From: Sandaracinaceae bacterium
GTDB taxonomy: Bacteria > Myxococcota_A > Polyangia > Polyangiales > Sandaracinaceae
Length of the DNA stretch: 42,200 nucleotides
Direction of reading: 5' to 3'
Assembly (NCBI GenBank): GCA_040218145.1
Contig: JAVJQK010000068.1
Coordinates: 1 to 42,200, forward strand
Made by a program: the position numbers and the translations under genes. Below, piece after piece: positions 1 through 8,667 of this stretch (the stretch's first letter is position 1; the number at the start of each line of letters is the position of its first letter). Under the pieces are notes generated by a model. The model was not told where the DNA came from. It worked only from the letters and a program-made list of their open reading frames with translations, and ran no database searches.

Positions 1-63
1 CGGAGCTGCAATCTCCGGCCCTCACCCTATGCGCGACGACGATCGTCTCCCGGCCCGTCGCGC

Positions 64-2343
64 GTGGCCCACTTTCCGGACGGAGCCCGGGCACCGGTGA
101 CGTCGGTGGGAATGGTCTCCATCGAGGCCGGTGGGGACACCGAGAAGCGCGCCAACAACCCGAGCTACTACTCCGACGCGGGCGCGTTCTTCGTGCCGCC
201 GGAAGCTCGCTGGCCGCACCTTCGCGACGAGGTCCACCACAACGTCGGCGACGGGATGAACAAGGCTCTCGCGGCCCTGGAAGAGACGAACACGAGCCTC
301 GAAGGCGTGCTCGCTCACATCGACTTCAACCGGAAGGTCGGCCAGTCGAAGATCCCCGACAAGCGCCTCCGCGACCTCATCAAGCACTTCTCGGAACATC
401 GGCTGCGGAACGAGGACTTCGAGTACCCCGACCTACTCGGCGCGGCTTACGAGTACCTCATCCGGGACTTCGCCGACTCGGCCGGGAAGAAGGGCGGCGA
501 GTTCTACACGCCGCGGTCCGTGGTCCGGATGATGGTGCGTATCGCCGAGCCGAAGGAGGGGATGAAGATCTACGACCCCTGCTCGGGGTCGGGCGGGATG
601 CTCGTGCTGTCCAAGGAGTACCTCGACGAGCATCGGCTGAACTCACGGAACCTCGGCTTATACGGCCAGGAGTCGAACGGCAGCGTCTGGTCCATCAGCA
701 AGATGAACATGCTGCTCCACGGCATCCCGGACGCCGACATGCGCAACGGGGACACCCTGGCGGAGCCGCTGCACGCCGACGGCGGGGAGCTGATGCGCTT
801 CGACCGCGTCCTCACGAACCCGCCGTTCAGCCAGAACTACACGAAGGACGCAATCCCGTTCCCGGAGCGATTCCGGTTCGGCTTCTGCCCCGAGGGCGGG
901 AAGAAAGCCGACCTGATGTTCGTGCAGCACATGGTGTCGGTCCTGCGGCCCGGCGGGATGTGCCTGACCGTCATGCCCCACGGCGTGCTCTTCCGCGGCG
1001 GCGCCGAGAGAGACATCCGTACCGGCCTCCTCGACGAGGACCTCCTCGACGCAGTCATCGGGCTCGGCGCGAACCTCTTCTACGGCACCGGCATCCCCGC
1101 GTGCCTTCTCGTCCTCCGCGCGCCGGGCGCCAAGCCCAAGGAGCGAAAGGGCAAGGTGCTCTTCATCAACGCGGACCGCGAGTACTACGAGGGCCGGGCG
1201 CAGAACTACCTCTACCCCGAGCACATCGAGAAGATCGTCAGCGCATGGCGCGCGTTTGACGACATCGACGGGTTTGCCCGCGTCGTCACGCGCGAAGAGC
1301 TGCGCGACAACGACGACAATCTGAACATCCGTCGGTACGCCGACAACGCGCCGCCGCCCGAGCCGCACGACGTGCGAGCCCACCTCTTCGGAGGCATCCC
1401 CAAGGCCGAGGTCGAGGAACGGCGCCGTCTCTTCCATGCGCACGGCCTCGATCCGCGGCGCCTGCTTACCGAGAAGGACGAGCGCTGCCTCGACTTCGTC
1501 GACGGCCTCGACGACAAGGCAGACCTCAAGAAGCGCATCGAGGCCGACGAGGGCGTGACGGCGAAGGAGCAGGCACTTACCCACGCCGTGGAGGCGTGGT
1601 GGACGGCGAACCGCGACGGCATCGCCGCGCTGCCAAACAGCAACCAGTTGATGACGCTCCGCGAGCAGCTCCTCTCGAGCTTCGAGGAGTCACTGCGGCC
1701 CGTGGGTCTGCTCAACCGCTTCCAGGTCTCTGGAGTAATCGCGACCTGGTGGGGCGACGTGCAGAACGACCTCAAGACCATCGCGGCCCGCGGCTTCCTC
1801 GGCCTCATCGAGGCGTGGGAGGTCAGCATCCTCACCGCGATGGAGGACAAGAAGAGCAAAGAGAACGCCTTCGACCATCGCCTCGTGCGGCTTCTGCTTC
1901 CCGAGTACCTCGCCGACATCTCCGAGCTGGAGGCGAAGAAGGCCGAGCTGGACGCGGCCATCAAGGACGCGAAGGCGTCCGAGGATGACGAAGACGCCGA
2001 GGTCGAGGAGCAGCTCTCCGAGGCCGGGGTGAAGGCGCTCAAGATGGAGCTGAGCGCGGTGAAGAAGAAGCTCAAGACTAAGGAGGGCACCTTCACCAAG
2101 CGGCTCGAGGAGGCCCGTGTGGCGCTCGGCGAGGACGCGGCGACGGATCTCACCCTCGACGTCCTCCGAGCTGACCTGGACGCCATCCTCGGGCGCTACG
2201 TCGCCGACCATCGGCAGCAGCTCGTCGCCGCCTTCGAGGGCTGGTGGGATAAATACCGGGTCACGCTCACCAGCATCGAGGGGGAGCGCGACGCCGCGGC
2301 GGGCAAGCTGCGCGGGTTTCTCGGGAGCCTCGGGTATGCCTAG
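64..2343 (+). CDS. hsdM: Type I restriction-modification DNA methyltransferase subunit HsdM (5' end uncertain)
   Basis: Adenine-N6 methyltransferase subunit that works with HsdS and HsdR. The HsdM family block covers about residues 36-165, with FFVPPEARW, FEYPDLLGAAYEYL and GGEFYTPR. SAM-binding motif I, DPCSGSGG, is at about 171-178 and the catalytic NPPF motif at about 252-255. A Lys/Glu-rich probable coiled coil lies near 619-705, making the C-terminus longer than in simple HsdM proteins. The GTG at 64 is only nominal, because the frame is open to the left edge; an ATG at 112 is an alternative. The helical N-terminal domain that homologues carry just before this block is not recognisable in any frame, so the gene either starts off the window or has lost its 5' end. 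The 3' end overlaps hsdS by 8 nt. Confidence 0.9.
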   Translation: MAHFPDGARAPVTSVGMVSIEAGGDTEKRANNPSYYSDAGAFFVPPEARWPHLRDEVHHNVGDGMNKALAALEETNTSLEGVLAHIDFNRKVGQSKIPDKRLRDLIKHFSEHRLRNEDFEYPDLLGAAYEYLIRDFADSAGKKGGEFYTPRSVVRMMVRIAEPKEGMKIYDPCSGSGGMLVLSKEYLDEHRLNSRNLGLYGQESNGSVWSISKMNMLLHGIPDADMRNGDTLAEPLHADGGELMRFDRVLTNPPFSQNYTKDAIPFPERFRFGFCPEGGKKADLMFVQHMVSVLRPGGMCLTVMPHGVLFRGGAERDIRTGLLDEDLLDAVIGLGANLFYGTGIPACLLVLRAPGAKPKERKGKVLFINADREYYEGRAQNYLYPEHIEKIVSAWRAFDDIDGFARVVTREELRDNDDNLNIRRYADNAPPPEPHDVRAHLFGGIPKAEVEERRRLFHAHGLDPRRLLTEKDERCLDFVDGLDDKADLKKRIEADEGVTAKEQALTHAVEAWWTANRDGIAALPNSNQLMTLREQLLSSFEESLRPVGLLNRFQVSGVIATWWGDVQNDLKTIAARGFLGLIEAWEVSILTAMEDKKSKENAFDHRLVRLLLPEYLADISELEAKKAELDAAIKDAKASEDDEDAEVEEQLSEAGVKALKMELSAVKKKLKTKEGTFTKRLEEARVALGEDAATDLTLDVLRADLDAILGRYVADHRQQLVAAFEGWWDKYRVTLTSIEGERDAAAGKLRGFLGSLGYA

Positions 2344-3625
2344 GCACGAGGGCTGGAAGGAATGGTCGCTCAGGGACATTGGCGAGTGGCGCAGCGGAGG
2401 CACGCCATCCAAAGGACGGCCCGACTACTGGAACGGGAGCGTTCCGTGGGTGAGCCCTAAGGACATGAAGGTGTTCGCGCTTCGCGACACCCTGGACCAC
2501 ATCTCCGAACGAGCGCTGTCCGACGGGGCACGTCACGTTCCGGCCGGCAGCATTTTCATCGTCGTGCGGGGCATGATCCTCGCGCATACATTCCCGGTGT
2601 GTCTCGCTGAACAACCGATGGCGTTCAACCAGGACGTGAAGGCCATCGTGACCAACTCGTCGGTCGATGGACGCTTCCTCGCGCACTGGCTACACGGGCG
2701 CTCCGACGCGCTGTTGCGACTGGTCACAGAAGCTACCCACGGCACCAAGCGGATCGACCTCCGGGACCTCCTGGCGCATTCCATCACCCTCCCGCCCCTC
2801 CCCGAGCAGCGGCGGATCGCGGAGATCCTCGACACGGTCGATGAGGCGATTCGGAAGACCGAGGAGATCATCACCAAGCTGAAGCAGGTGAAGCAGGGCC
2901 TGCTCCACGACCTCCTCACCCGCGGCATCGACGACAACGGCGAGCTACGCGACCCGGACCGCCACCCCGAACAGTTCAAGGACTCCCCCCTCGGGAGGAT
3001 TCCGAAAGCGTGGGAGCCCGTCGAGCTAGGGGACCTGGTTAGCGCATCTAGGCCCATCGTCTACGGCATCCTCATGCCGGGCCAGGGGCATCCCGGCGGC
3101 GTGCCGGTGGTCAAGGTGAAGGACATTAAGAACGGGGTCGTCGCCGCGCACGGGCTGCTGCTAACCAGCCCCGCGATCGACTACCAGTACCGTCGCTCAC
3201 GTCTCGCCGAGGGCGACCTGCTCTTCACCATCCGAGGAACCGTCGGTCGAACGGCCTTCGTCCCCTCTCGTCTTCATGACGCCAACATCACCCAGGACAC
3301 AGCGCGCATTGGGCTCGTTCGCGGCAACCCCGACTTCGTGCGCGAGTACTTGTCCATGCCCCGGCCCCGAGGATTCATCGAGACGCACACCATCGGAGTT
3401 GCAGTGAAGGGTATCAACCTCCGCGATGTGCGACGCATCCCATTGGCGCTCCCCGCACAGGCAGAGGCTGACGGGATCGCATCTCGCCTGCTCGGGATCC
3501 GCCGACGGGTCGCGATGGAAAGAGCCCAGGCCTCGAAACTCCGACTCCTCAAGCATGGCCTGATGGAAGACCTCCTCAGCGGCAGCATCCGGGTCACGGC
3601 GTTATTGGAGGAGCCGGCGGAATGA
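2336..3625 (+). CDS. hsdS: Type I restriction-modification specificity subunit HsdS
   Basis: DNA-recognition subunit of the type I complex, 429 aa. The ATG lies inside the last codons of hsdM (8-nt overlap), and MPRHEGWKEWSL is a typical HsdS opening. Two target-recognition domains can be placed: residues about 1-150, and about 222-395 starting at IPKAWEPVELGDL. They are separated by the conserved helical spacer beginning LPPLPEQRRIAEIL (about 152-165) and continuing to about 210. A second, weaker spacer helix closes the protein (KLRLLKHGLMEDLLSG). The two-domain length is normal for HsdS. Its TGA overlaps the ATG of a truncated hsdR-like start at 3622, not the real hsdR, which lies 0.9 kb further on. 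Confidence 0.93.
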   Translation: MPRHEGWKEWSLRDIGEWRSGGTPSKGRPDYWNGSVPWVSPKDMKVFALRDTLDHISERALSDGARHVPAGSIFIVVRGMILAHTFPVCLAEQPMAFNQDVKAIVTNSSVDGRFLAHWLHGRSDALLRLVTEATHGTKRIDLRDLLAHSITLPPLPEQRRIAEILDTVDEAIRKTEEIITKLKQVKQGLLHDLLTRGIDDNGELRDPDRHPEQFKDSPLGRIPKAWEPVELGDLVSASRPIVYGILMPGQGHPGGVPVVKVKDIKNGVVAAHGLLLTSPAIDYQYRRSRLAEGDLLFTIRGTVGRTAFVPSRLHDANITQDTARIGLVRGNPDFVREYLSMPRPRGFIETHTIGVAVKGINLRDVRRIPLALPAQAEADGIASRLLGIRRRVAMERAQASKLRLLKHGLMEDLLSGSIRVTALLEEPAE

Positions 3626-3789
3626 ACGGCGGTTCCGAGTGGGGCGAGGTCGAGGGCCCCGCCCTCGACCAGCTCTCGTCGATGGATGTGGTCATGGACC
3701 TAGACGAGCCCTCCGCAGCCGGGGGCGGGTGGTTTCACCTGGCCGTGGCCCGCACCCTGCTGACCCCTTCAAGCGAGCATGTCGAATGA
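3622..3789 (+). pseudogene. Truncated duplicate of the hsdR 5' end (55-codon mini-ORF)
   Basis: A 55-aa frame that starts ATGA-overlapped with the hsdS stop. Its first ~20 codons (MNGGSEWGEVEGPALDQLSS) closely match the start of the genuine HsdR at 4544 (MNGGPEWAEVEEPFLDQLAS). A second matching stretch, DEPSAAG versus DDPSATG, follows after a short gap. After about 35 codons the match ends and the frame runs to a TGA that overlaps the ATG of the next gene at 3786. It is therefore a remnant or duplicate of the hsdR start that still forms a stop-start bridge between hsdS and the inserted gene. Whether the peptide has any function cannot be told from sequence. Confidence 0.8.
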
Positions 3790-4547
3790 CCACGGAGCAT
3801 TTCTTTTCCGAGGCGGAGCGGCGTCTCATCGAGGAGTGGCCCGACGTGCTGGGGCGAATCGCGATCGTGTCTCGGCAGAAGCCAACGCCGTTCTTTCGCG
3901 CCCTTCGTGCCAAGGACCTTGCGACGATGAAGCGCTGGGTACATCCGGATGACGATCCGTTCCCAGCCGGCGTGTGGCTTCGAGACAGTGAAGGCAGATC
4001 GCTCTCGTCCAATCCCATCGACTGCATCCGTGAGTGCGTGCTGGATACCTTCCGGCTGAGAATGAACAGCGGCGACATGACCCGGCACCGCGGCAAGGCC
4101 GAGACCGCAACCTACATCCTCGTCTATCTGTGTCGCCGCCGAGCGCTCGCATGGAACCTGCTGAGGATCTTCGTGCCGCTCCTTCGCCCTGGGGCCCTCG
4201 ATGAGCAGACCCAGGGCCAGCTCGAGTTCATGTTCATCGAACATGCATGGCCCGCGGTGTTCGATTTCGACGATCTGGCCGAGCCCAGGGCTGCCGAGTT
4301 TGTGAGTGCGCCGTCGGAACCGTTCGACTGGCCAGACAGCCTGAACTCGTTGGGTGATGGGGAGCGCGCAACGATGCTGGAGTACGCCGGGCTCGCTCCG
4401 CTTGCCGACCCGGCACGTCCGGCGATCGCCCCGTGGAACGAGCGTTGGTTCAACCTCGAATGGCTCTGGACCGAATCAGCGGAGCGCCCGCCCGCTCACG
4501 CGCTCCGAACCCTCATGGAATCTATGGGTCGTAGGGGCAGGGAATGA
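3786..4547 (+). CDS. Unknown 253-aa cargo protein inserted between hsdS and hsdR
   Basis: No family recognised. The ATG (MTTEHFFSEAERRL) overlaps the stop of the 55-codon hsdR remnant, and the TGA overlaps the hsdR start (GGAATGAACGG), so it appears translationally coupled on both sides. The protein is soluble with no signal peptide. It looks mainly helical, with an Arg-rich segment around residues 95-130 (GDMTRHRGKAET, LCRRRALAWNLL) and a Trp-rich C-terminus (APWNERWFNLEWLWTES). No nuclease, NTPase or HEPN signature was found by eye. The location matches that of the anticodon nuclease gene prrC in other type I loci, so a toxin or accessory anti-phage role is possible. That is inferred from position only. 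Confidence 0.75.
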   Translation: MTTEHFFSEAERRLIEEWPDVLGRIAIVSRQKPTPFFRALRAKDLATMKRWVHPDDDPFPAGVWLRDSEGRSLSSNPIDCIRECVLDTFRLRMNSGDMTRHRGKAETATYILVYLCRRRALAWNLLRIFVPLLRPGALDEQTQGQLEFMFIEHAWPAVFDFDDLAEPRAAEFVSAPSEPFDWPDSLNSLGDGERATMLEYAGLAPLADPARPAIAPWNERWFNLEWLWTESAERPPAHALRTLMESMGRRGRE

Positions 4548-7500
4548 ACGGCGGTCCCGAATGGGCCGAAGTCGAGGAGCCCTTCCTGGACCAGCTCGCT
4601 TCGATGGGATGGAAGATCGTCACCGGGAACGTGGACGACCCATCGGCGACGGGACGGGAGTCGTTTCGTGAGGCCCTCATGAAGCAGGACCTCCGCAAGG
4701 CTATCGCGCGGATCAATCTCCGTGACGGTGAGCCGTGGCTCGACGACGCTCGGCTCTCCCAGGCGGTCAGCGAACTCGACCGCATCGGCCACCAGAAGCT
4801 GATCGAGGCCAACCAAGAAGCGACCCGCTTGCTCCTCGAGGGCGTCCAGGTCGCGGGCCTCGAAGGCTGGGATGGCGGTCGCGACAGGACGATCCACTTC
4901 ATCGATTGGGACCGCCCCGAGAACAACACCTTCATCGCCATCAACCAGTTCAAGGTGGACTGCCCCGGGGGGCAGGCGAAGGGCTCCATCCGGCCTGACA
5001 TCACGCTCTTCATCAACGGCATCCCGGTCGTCGTCGTGGAAGCCAAGAGCCCTGGCATCTCAGAGCCGATTCCCGCCGCAGTAGACCAGCTCCGCCGCTA
5101 CCACAACGCACGGACGACCGCGGGAGAGGTGGAGGACGCGGAGGGCAACGAGCGACTCTTCCATACGAACCAGTTCCTCATCGCGACCAGCTACGACGAG
5201 GCGCGAGTCGGGACCATCGGCGCCGACGCCCGCTACTACCTGGAGTGGAAGGACACCGCGCCGATTCCGCTCGCCGAAGTACAGGTCGAGCTGGGCAAGG
5301 AGCAGCTCTCCAGCCAGAACAAGCTCATCGCTGGGATGCTCCGCCCCGCGCACCTGCTCGACATCATCCGGCACTTCACGCTCTACCAGCAGGTCAGCGG
5401 GAAGACGGTCAAGATCGTCTGCCGCTACCAGCAGTTCCGCGCTGTGCAGCTCGCGGTCGAAAAGCTTCTCCACGGCAAGACGAAGAGGGAGGACGGCGAG
5501 CACGACCGGCGCGGCGGGATCATCTGGCACACGCAGGGGTCCGGTAAGAGCCTCACGATGGTCTTCCTCGTGAAGAAGATGCGCTCCATCCCGGAGCTGC
5601 GGCGATTCAAGATCGTCGTCGTCACCGACCGCAAGGATCTGGAGCGTCAGCTCTCCGCGACCGCGGCGCTGACGGGGGAGACCGTCGAGCGCGCCCGCCG
5701 CGTGCGCCAGGTGAAGTCACTGCTGAAGCGGAAAGGGCCGGGCATCGTCTTCGCGATGATCCAGAAGTACCAGGACCGCGACCTCGACGCGCTACGCCCC
5801 GGTGACGAGGTCGGTGATCTCGGCTTGCTAAATGACGACGAGTCGATCCTCGTGATGGTCGACGAGGCCCACCGGAGCCAGAGCAGCGCGCTCCACGCGA
5901 ACCTCCTGCAAGCGCTGCCGAACAGCGCGCGCATCGGCTTCACGGGAACGCCGATCATCATGGGCGACAAGAAGCGCACCCACGACATCTTCGGCGAGTT
6001 CATCGACCGCTACACGATCAAGGAGGCCGAAGAGGACGGCGCCACGGTGCCAATCCTCTACGAGGGCCGCACCGCCGAAGGCGCCGTGTCCGAGGGGCGC
6101 GACCTCGACCAGCTCTTCGAGGACCTCTTCGCCGACCGGACCGAGGACGAGCGCGAGGCCATCAAGCGCAAGTACGGCACCAAGGGCTCCATCTTCGAGG
6201 CCGAGCAGCTCATCGACGCCAAGGCCGCCGACATGCTCCGGCACTACGTCGAGCACATCCTCCCGAACGGCCTCAAGGCGCAGGTCGTGGCCTACAGCCG
6301 CCGCGCCTGCGTCCGCTACCAGGCTGCGTTCGAGCATGCCCGAACCGAGCTCGTCGCTGCAGCAGAGGGACTGGACGAGGCGACCCGTCGTCTCGATGAG
6401 CTCGAGCTCGCGAGCAAGCCGCGAACGGTCCGGGCGGCCGCGCACGCTTGGCGCTCCCTCGACGCCCTCCGAGCGCTCGAGTTCTCAGCCATCATCTCCC
6501 CCGACAACAACGACCCTCCCGAGTGGCGGGAGTGGAGCGAGCCCGGGAAGATCGAGAGCCGCATCGCCCGCTTCAAGAAGCCCATGCCCGACCGCGACTC
6601 GAGCGATGAGGACGCCGGCGGCGACCCGCTCGCGTTCCTCATCGTGAAGTCGATGCTGCTCACCGGGTTCGACGCACCCATCGAGGGCGTCATGTACCTC
6701 GACCGGCCCATCCGCGAGGCCGAGCTGCTGCAGGCCATCGCCCGCGTGAACCGCACCGGGCACGGCAAGACGGCGGGCATCCTCGTCGACTACTACGGCG
6801 TCGCCCGACACCTGAAGGACGCTCTGTCCGCCTACAGCACCGAGGACATCGAAGGCGCCCTCCAGAGCCTGGCCGACGAGATCCCGAAGCTCCGGGACCG
6901 CCATGCCCGCGTCATCGGCATCTTTCAGAGCCGCGACGTCGATCCCATCGACGACAAGGACACAGCGATCGAGCTGCTCCGCGACGAGCGTCTGCGCGCC
7001 GAGTTCTCGGTCAAGCTCAAGCAGTTCCTCGCCACCCTCGACCTCGTCCTCCCGCGCCCCGAGGCGCTGCCGTACGTGAACGACGCCGAGGTCCTGGGTG
7101 AGATCTACACCCGCGCCCGAAACCGCTACCGCCAAGGCCTGCCTGAGCTCAGCAAGTCCATCGGACGCAAGGTCCAGCATCTGATCGACGAGCACGTGAT
7201 CTCCCTCGGCATCGACCCGAAGATCCCCCCTATCGCGATCACCGACGCCAAGTTCGCGGCCCACGTCAGCCGCGAGGTCTCCGACCGCGCCAAGGCGTCC
7301 GAGATGGAGCACGCCGTCCGGAGCCACATCAAGAAGAAGCTCGACGAAGACCCCGTCCACTACCAGGGCCTCTCGGACCGGCTCGAGGAGATCCTGGAGA
7401 AGTTCGGCAGCGACTGGGAGCAGCTCGTGATGGCCCTGTCGGAGTTCGTCGAGGAGGTGAAGAAGGGCCGCAAGAAGGACGACGACCTCGGCCTCGACCC

Positions 7501-7804
7501 TGACCTCCACGCCCCCTTCTTCGACCTACTCAAGCAGGAGCGTGAGAAGGAAGCGCCCGTTCGGGGTGCAGACGTGAAGTGGCTCGCCGAGCTCGCCGTC
7601 CAGCTCGTCGAGCGCGTCGTCCGCCCCACCGTGAACGTCGTCGGGTTCTGGAAGAACGCGCCGCGCCAGGAAGAGCTACGCGGACAGATCTTCATGTTCC
7701 TCGACGAGAGCGAGGTCGTCGACTTCGACCGCGCCGATGCGGTGGCGGACCGGCTCATGGAGCTGGCCAAGGCCAACGATCACAAGCTCACGAGGGGTTC
7801 GTAG
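4544..7804 (+). CDS. hsdR: Type I restriction enzyme motor/endonuclease subunit HsdR
   Basis: DNA translocase and endonuclease subunit, 1086 aa. The N-terminal PD-(D/E)xK nuclease is clear: PD at about residues 151-152 followed by the EAK motif at about 166-168 (RPDITLF, VVVVEAKSPG). The SF2 motor follows: Walker A HTQGSGKS near 328-335, DEAH near 439-442 (MVDEAHRSQ), and motif III TGTP near 466. The second RecA domain contains LLTGFDAP and an arginine-rich motif VI region (LQAIARVNRTG). The C-terminal helical region binds the methylase in this family. Length and motif order look intact. The start overlaps the cargo gene by 4 nt. The TAG overlaps the next gene's GTG by one base. Confidence 0.96.
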   Translation: MNGGPEWAEVEEPFLDQLASMGWKIVTGNVDDPSATGRESFREALMKQDLRKAIARINLRDGEPWLDDARLSQAVSELDRIGHQKLIEANQEATRLLLEGVQVAGLEGWDGGRDRTIHFIDWDRPENNTFIAINQFKVDCPGGQAKGSIRPDITLFINGIPVVVVEAKSPGISEPIPAAVDQLRRYHNARTTAGEVEDAEGNERLFHTNQFLIATSYDEARVGTIGADARYYLEWKDTAPIPLAEVQVELGKEQLSSQNKLIAGMLRPAHLLDIIRHFTLYQQVSGKTVKIVCRYQQFRAVQLAVEKLLHGKTKREDGEHDRRGGIIWHTQGSGKSLTMVFLVKKMRSIPELRRFKIVVVTDRKDLERQLSATAALTGETVERARRVRQVKSLLKRKGPGIVFAMIQKYQDRDLDALRPGDEVGDLGLLNDDESILVMVDEAHRSQSSALHANLLQALPNSARIGFTGTPIIMGDKKRTHDIFGEFIDRYTIKEAEEDGATVPILYEGRTAEGAVSEGRDLDQLFEDLFADRTEDEREAIKRKYGTKGSIFEAEQLIDAKAADMLRHYVEHILPNGLKAQVVAYSRRACVRYQAAFEHARTELVAAAEGLDEATRRLDELELASKPRTVRAAAHAWRSLDALRALEFSAIISPDNNDPPEWREWSEPGKIESRIARFKKPMPDRDSSDEDAGGDPLAFLIVKSMLLTGFDAPIEGVMYLDRPIREAELLQAIARVNRTGHGKTAGILVDYYGVARHLKDALSAYSTEDIEGALQSLADEIPKLRDRHARVIGIFQSRDVDPIDDKDTAIELLRDERLRAEFSVKLKQFLATLDLVLPRPEALPYVNDAEVLGEIYTRARNRYRQGLPELSKSIGRKVQHLIDEHVISLGIDPKIPPIAITDAKFAAHVSREVSDRAKASEMEHAVRSHIKKKLDEDPVHYQGLSDRLEEILEKFGSDWEQLVMALSEFVEEVKKGRKKDDDLGLDPDLHAPFFDLLKQEREKEAPVRGADVKWLAELAVQLVERVVRPTVNVVGFWKNAPRQEELRGQIFMFLDESEVVDFDRADAVADRLMELAKANDHKLTRGS

Positions 7805-8667
7805 TGCCCATTCCATCAGGCTTTAAAGAGAAGGAGTATGAGGGGCTCCTCTACCCAGCGCTCTCAGCCTCGCCCTTGGTCTGGACTCCAGACCAAGTGC
7901 TAGAGGAGCACGTTGGGATCGATGCCGCCCTGACCTGCGTCACGGCGTATTGGCAGGTGGTCCATCGGCCCCCGGCCCCTGGCCTGGTGCTCGCCCATTT
8001 CGGGCTGTTCCCGATACTGCCGAAGGCCCAGCAGAAGGAGACGCTCCCCGACTTCAGCACCAACCTCTTCGTCCAAGCCAAGAGGACGTGGGAGTACAAG
8101 AGGCGCCCTCCCGAGGCTGTCACCGATGAGATCGGTCCACCATGCCGATACTTCGACATCGACGAAGATCAGCGCGACAAGCTCTGCGAACTCGCCGCCC
8201 ATCTTGGTGCGGCGGCGGAGGTTACATACGCCTGCGCAAACCTCATGACGAAGCAGGACCTCTTCAAGCACGCGAAGGCAGGAGACCTCGTGCAGAAGAG
8301 CACGTTTCCAACCGCATACAGCCTTGCGGGTCACGGTCGATGGCTTTTCGACTCCCCAGGAGCGAAGGGCACGGGGCTTTCAGAACCGGAACGAATCGAG
8401 CTGCCGCCACTGCTGGAGCGTCTAGAGCGTCTCGCTTCATACGAGCGTCAAGTCGATGGAAACCCGGACCTTGAACGCCAACTCAGCGTCATCTGGCATG
8501 GACTGCTCGCGACCTGGGGGGAAGCTCATTCGTACCGTTGGGTCTTCGATCTCGCCGGGGAGATACAGACGGGAGGCCTAGCGGGGCTGGCCGCCCAGAT
8601 TCGGGTTGTGCTTGAAGTGCTCGGAATCGGCTGGTTGGTCGTCGGCCGGATGGTGACTTCTCCATGA
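7804..8667 (+). CDS. Unknown 287-aa protein of the type I RM operon, possible nuclease fold
   Basis: The start is a GTG sharing one base with the hsdR stop (TAGTG). The end overlaps the next gene by ATGA, so it belongs to the operon. No family name can be given. Residues about 30-95 contain the pattern EEHVGIDAAL followed about 50 residues later by LFVQAKRTW. The acidic residue, GxD and Q-A-K arrangement resembles the core of restriction-endonuclease-like (PD-(D/E)xK) domains, but the spacing is long and the match is tentative. A second half (about 115-160) has FDIDEDQRDKLCELAAHLG and TYACANLM, and the C-terminus is hydrophobic and probably helical. No signal peptide is evident. Role in restriction or in another defence function is unknown. 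Confidence 0.75.
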   Translation: MPIPSGFKEKEYEGLLYPALSASPLVWTPDQVLEEHVGIDAALTCVTAYWQVVHRPPAPGLVLAHFGLFPILPKAQQKETLPDFSTNLFVQAKRTWEYKRRPPEAVTDEIGPPCRYFDIDEDQRDKLCELAAHLGAAAEVTYACANLMTKQDLFKHAKAGDLVQKSTFPTAYSLAGHGRWLFDSPGAKGTGLSEPERIELPPLLERLERLASYERQVDGNPDLERQLSVIWHGLLATWGEAHSYRWVFDLAGEIQTGGLAGLAAQIRVVLEVLGIGWLVVGRMVTSP

